This document shows positions 62,975 to 64,000 of a stretch of 64,000 nt of DNA, piece by piece; position 1 is the first letter of the stretch, and each line of letters starts with the position of its first letter. The notes below the pieces were generated by a model that was given only the letters and a program-made list of their open reading frames with translations, searched no databases and was not told the DNA's origin. Position numbers and translations under genes: made by a program. Location of the stretch: NCBI GenBank assembly GCA_013397695.1, contig VYZI01000029.1, forward strand, positions 3,188,100-3,252,099, written 5' to 3'. The stretch comes from Centropus unirufus (lineage: Eukaryota > Chordata > Aves > Cuculiformes > Centropidae).

Positions 62975-64000
62975 ATGGCCGCGCAAGTCGCAGCGGCTCC
63001 GGCGAACAAGAGCAAGGGCAAAGCCCCGAGCCTGCCGGGCGCGGAGCGGGGCCCGGGGGGGGCTCCCGGGCCGGGGGTCGGAGAGGGGAGCCCGGCCGGC
63101 GGCGTGAATAATGTAGAGCAGCACCTCCTGCACCGCCACGGCGAGCCGCTGAACATGGCCAATAACGCCGGTAACAACGGCGGCGGCGGCGGCTCCTCTT
63201 CGGAAGGCGGCAGCTCCTCGGCGTTATCTTCATCTTCTTCGTCTTCTTCCTCCTCCTCCTCCTCCTCCTCCAACCCGGGCTCGGCCATGGAGACGGGGCT
63301 GCTCCCCAACCACAAGCTGAAGAGCGTCGGAGGCGATCACCCCGCCGCGCCGCCCCACCACCACCACCACCATGCCCACCACCCGCATCACCATGCCCAC
63401 CACCACCACCATGCCCACCACCACCACCACGCACTACAGCAGCAGCTAAATCAATTCCCGCCGCCGCCTCAGCACCATCCCGTGCAGAATAACAACAGCA
63501 GCCTCGGCGGCAGCAACAACAACGGCGGTGGCGGCGCTGCTCAGCCCAGCGCAGACATGGAGCAGCAGCAACATGGAGGCAAAGACGGTGTTTTGGGCGC
63601 TCAGGCCGAGCCCCCCCCGCCGCCGCAGCAGCTGCTGAATAAAGGCGCCGACGACGAGGAGATGCCCGGCAAGATGGGCGAGCCCCTCGGCGGCCGCTAC
63701 GACCACCCCGGCTTGGGACCCCTGGGCGGACAGCAGCAGCCCCAGCAGCCGCCCCCGAGCGCCGGCGCCGGCGGCCCCTCCGCGGTGGGTGCCTCGGAGT
63801 TCAATAGCTACTATGGCAGCGCTGCCCCTGCCCCTGCCAGCAGCGCGGCCGCCAGCCGCGCCGGGCCTTGCTTTGATCAACATGGCGGACAACAAAGCCC
63901 CGGGATGGGGATAATGCACCCCGCGGCGGCCCCCAACAGCATGGACCCCCTGCACAACTCCCACGAAGGGTACCCCAACAGCCAGTACAACCACTACCCG
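62975..64000 (+). CDS. ARID1B: ARID1B (BAF250B) first coding exon, 5' part, open at window end
   Basis: AT-rich interaction domain protein 1B is a nuclear, DNA-binding subunit of the canonical BAF (SWI/SNF) chromatin remodeller. The frame stays open for 342 codons to the last base. Residues visible from this start: MAAQVA (1-6); a second Met at 61 aligning with the older human start; a 15-residue Ser run (85-99); METGLLPNHKLK (105-116), as in vertebrate ARID1B; His-rich tract with Ala/Pro breaks (128-152); ALQQQLNQF (about 153-161); an acidic patch; and a conserved block from 297 (GPCFDQHGGQQSPGMG) to 342 (NSHEGYPNSQYNHYP). All of this is low-complexity and disordered; the ARID domain and C-terminal BAF250 domain are downstream. 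I chose the ATG at 62975 because it has A at -3 and G at +4, and because MAAQVA matches the ARID1A N-terminus. An in-frame ATG at 62969 would add Met-Ile. Long antisense frames here are composition artefacts. No donor site is reached, so the exon continues. Identity is near certain; the exact start is not. Confidence 0.95.
   Translation, partial: MAAQVAAAPANKSKGKAPSLPGAERGPGGAPGPGVGEGSPAGGVNNVEQHLLHRHGEPLNMANNAGNNGGGGGSSSEGGSSSALSSSSSSSSSSSSSSSNPGSAMETGLLPNHKLKSVGGDHPAAPPHHHHHHAHHPHHHAHHHHHAHHHHHALQQQLNQFPPPPQHHPVQNNNSSLGGSNNNGGGGAAQPSADMEQQQHGGKDGVLGAQAEPPPPPQQLLNKGADDEEMPGKMGEPLGGRYDHPGLGPLGGQQQPQQPPPSAGAGGPSAVGASEFNSYYGSAAPAPASSAAASRAGPCFDQHGGQQSPGMGIMHPAAAPNSMDPLHNSHEGYPNSQYNHYP

Larger units (their letters stand above)
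62100..64000 (+). promoter_or_regulatory. ARID1B: CpG-island promoter and 5' region of ARID1B
   Basis: GC and CpG content rise sharply near 62,100 and stay high through the coding exon, after tens of kilobases of AT-rich DNA. A GC-box match (GGGCGGGGG) is at 62326-62334. I see no TATA box in a convincing position, which fits a dispersed CpG-island promoter. The leader is interrupted by A-runs (about 62560-62615) and T-runs (about 62870-62912, followed by a short TTG repeat). The transcription start cannot be fixed from sequence. Confidence 0.8.

Noticed and set aside
63885..63898. YY1-like AACATGGCGG within the ARID1B exon
   Set aside because: It is explained by codons for Gln-His-Gly-Gly in a conserved protein block; a regulatory role cannot be argued from sequence alone.
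62973..63994. Long minus-strand frames (up to 182 codons) across the ARID1B exon
   Set aside because: They are antisense to a confidently identified coding exon and consist of Val/Gly/Arg-rich low complexity produced by CAC, GCC and CAG codon repeats.
1..64000. tRNA, rRNA, snRNA genes, CRISPR arrays, intact endogenous retroviruses or DNA transposons
   Set aside because: I looked for their hallmarks (B-box words, spaced repeats, LTR pairs, transposase blocks) and found none that holds up.

Overview
This is a stretch of bird nuclear genome, almost entirely non-coding. Two things point to a bird. It carries CR1 non-LTR retrotransposon fragments whose 3' ends finish in the avian 8-bp ATTCTATG reiteration. 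It also ends in a vertebrate ARID1B first exon whose N-terminus differs from the mammalian one. The background is AT-rich, with short scattered ORFs that do not resemble proteins. Species cannot be assigned from the sequence alone.

Layout. Positions 1-13,980 are AT-rich intergenic DNA with ancient MIR/L2-like scraps (about 4.8, 6.75 and 11.2 kb) and a decayed CR1-like LINE (about 8.43-9.46 kb). Positions 13,985-15,400 form an isolated CpG island with a consensus CRE (14,835), a G-quadruplex motif (14,770) and three near-tandem Sp1 GC boxes (15,124/15,142/15,161). It looks like an orphan promoter, but no reading frame in it is recognisable. Positions 15,400-48,800 are intergenic, with CR1 3' ends on the + strand at 28.16, 37.82 and 40.34 kb, one on the - strand at 45.38 kb, MIR-like pieces at 35.0, 37.2 and 43.5 kb, and a protein-like unassigned remnant near 21.9 kb. 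A further minus-strand CR1 (48.80-49.16 kb) runs into G-rich sequence and an assembly gap (49,257-49,460). CpG-bearing sequence follows the gap to about 51 kb. Positions 51-62 kb are intergenic, with paired octamer motifs and small palindromes. From about 62.1 kb to the end lies the CpG-island promoter, 5' leader and first coding exon of ARID1B on the + strand. The exon is open to the last base of the window.

The only confidently identified gene is ARID1B, the DNA-binding BAF250B subunit of the BAF (SWI/SNF) chromatin remodeller. Only its disordered N-terminal segment is present; the ARID and C-terminal domains lie beyond the window. The other 62 kb are its upstream flank and, if functional, would act as regulatory DNA or unannotated non-coding transcription units. 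I found no operon-like system, CRISPR array, RNA gene or intact mobile element. The most useful observations concern the ARID1B start region (a minimal uORF overlapping the first in-frame AUG, and a shared MAAQVA start with ARID1A), the orphan CpG island, and the CpG-rich gap.
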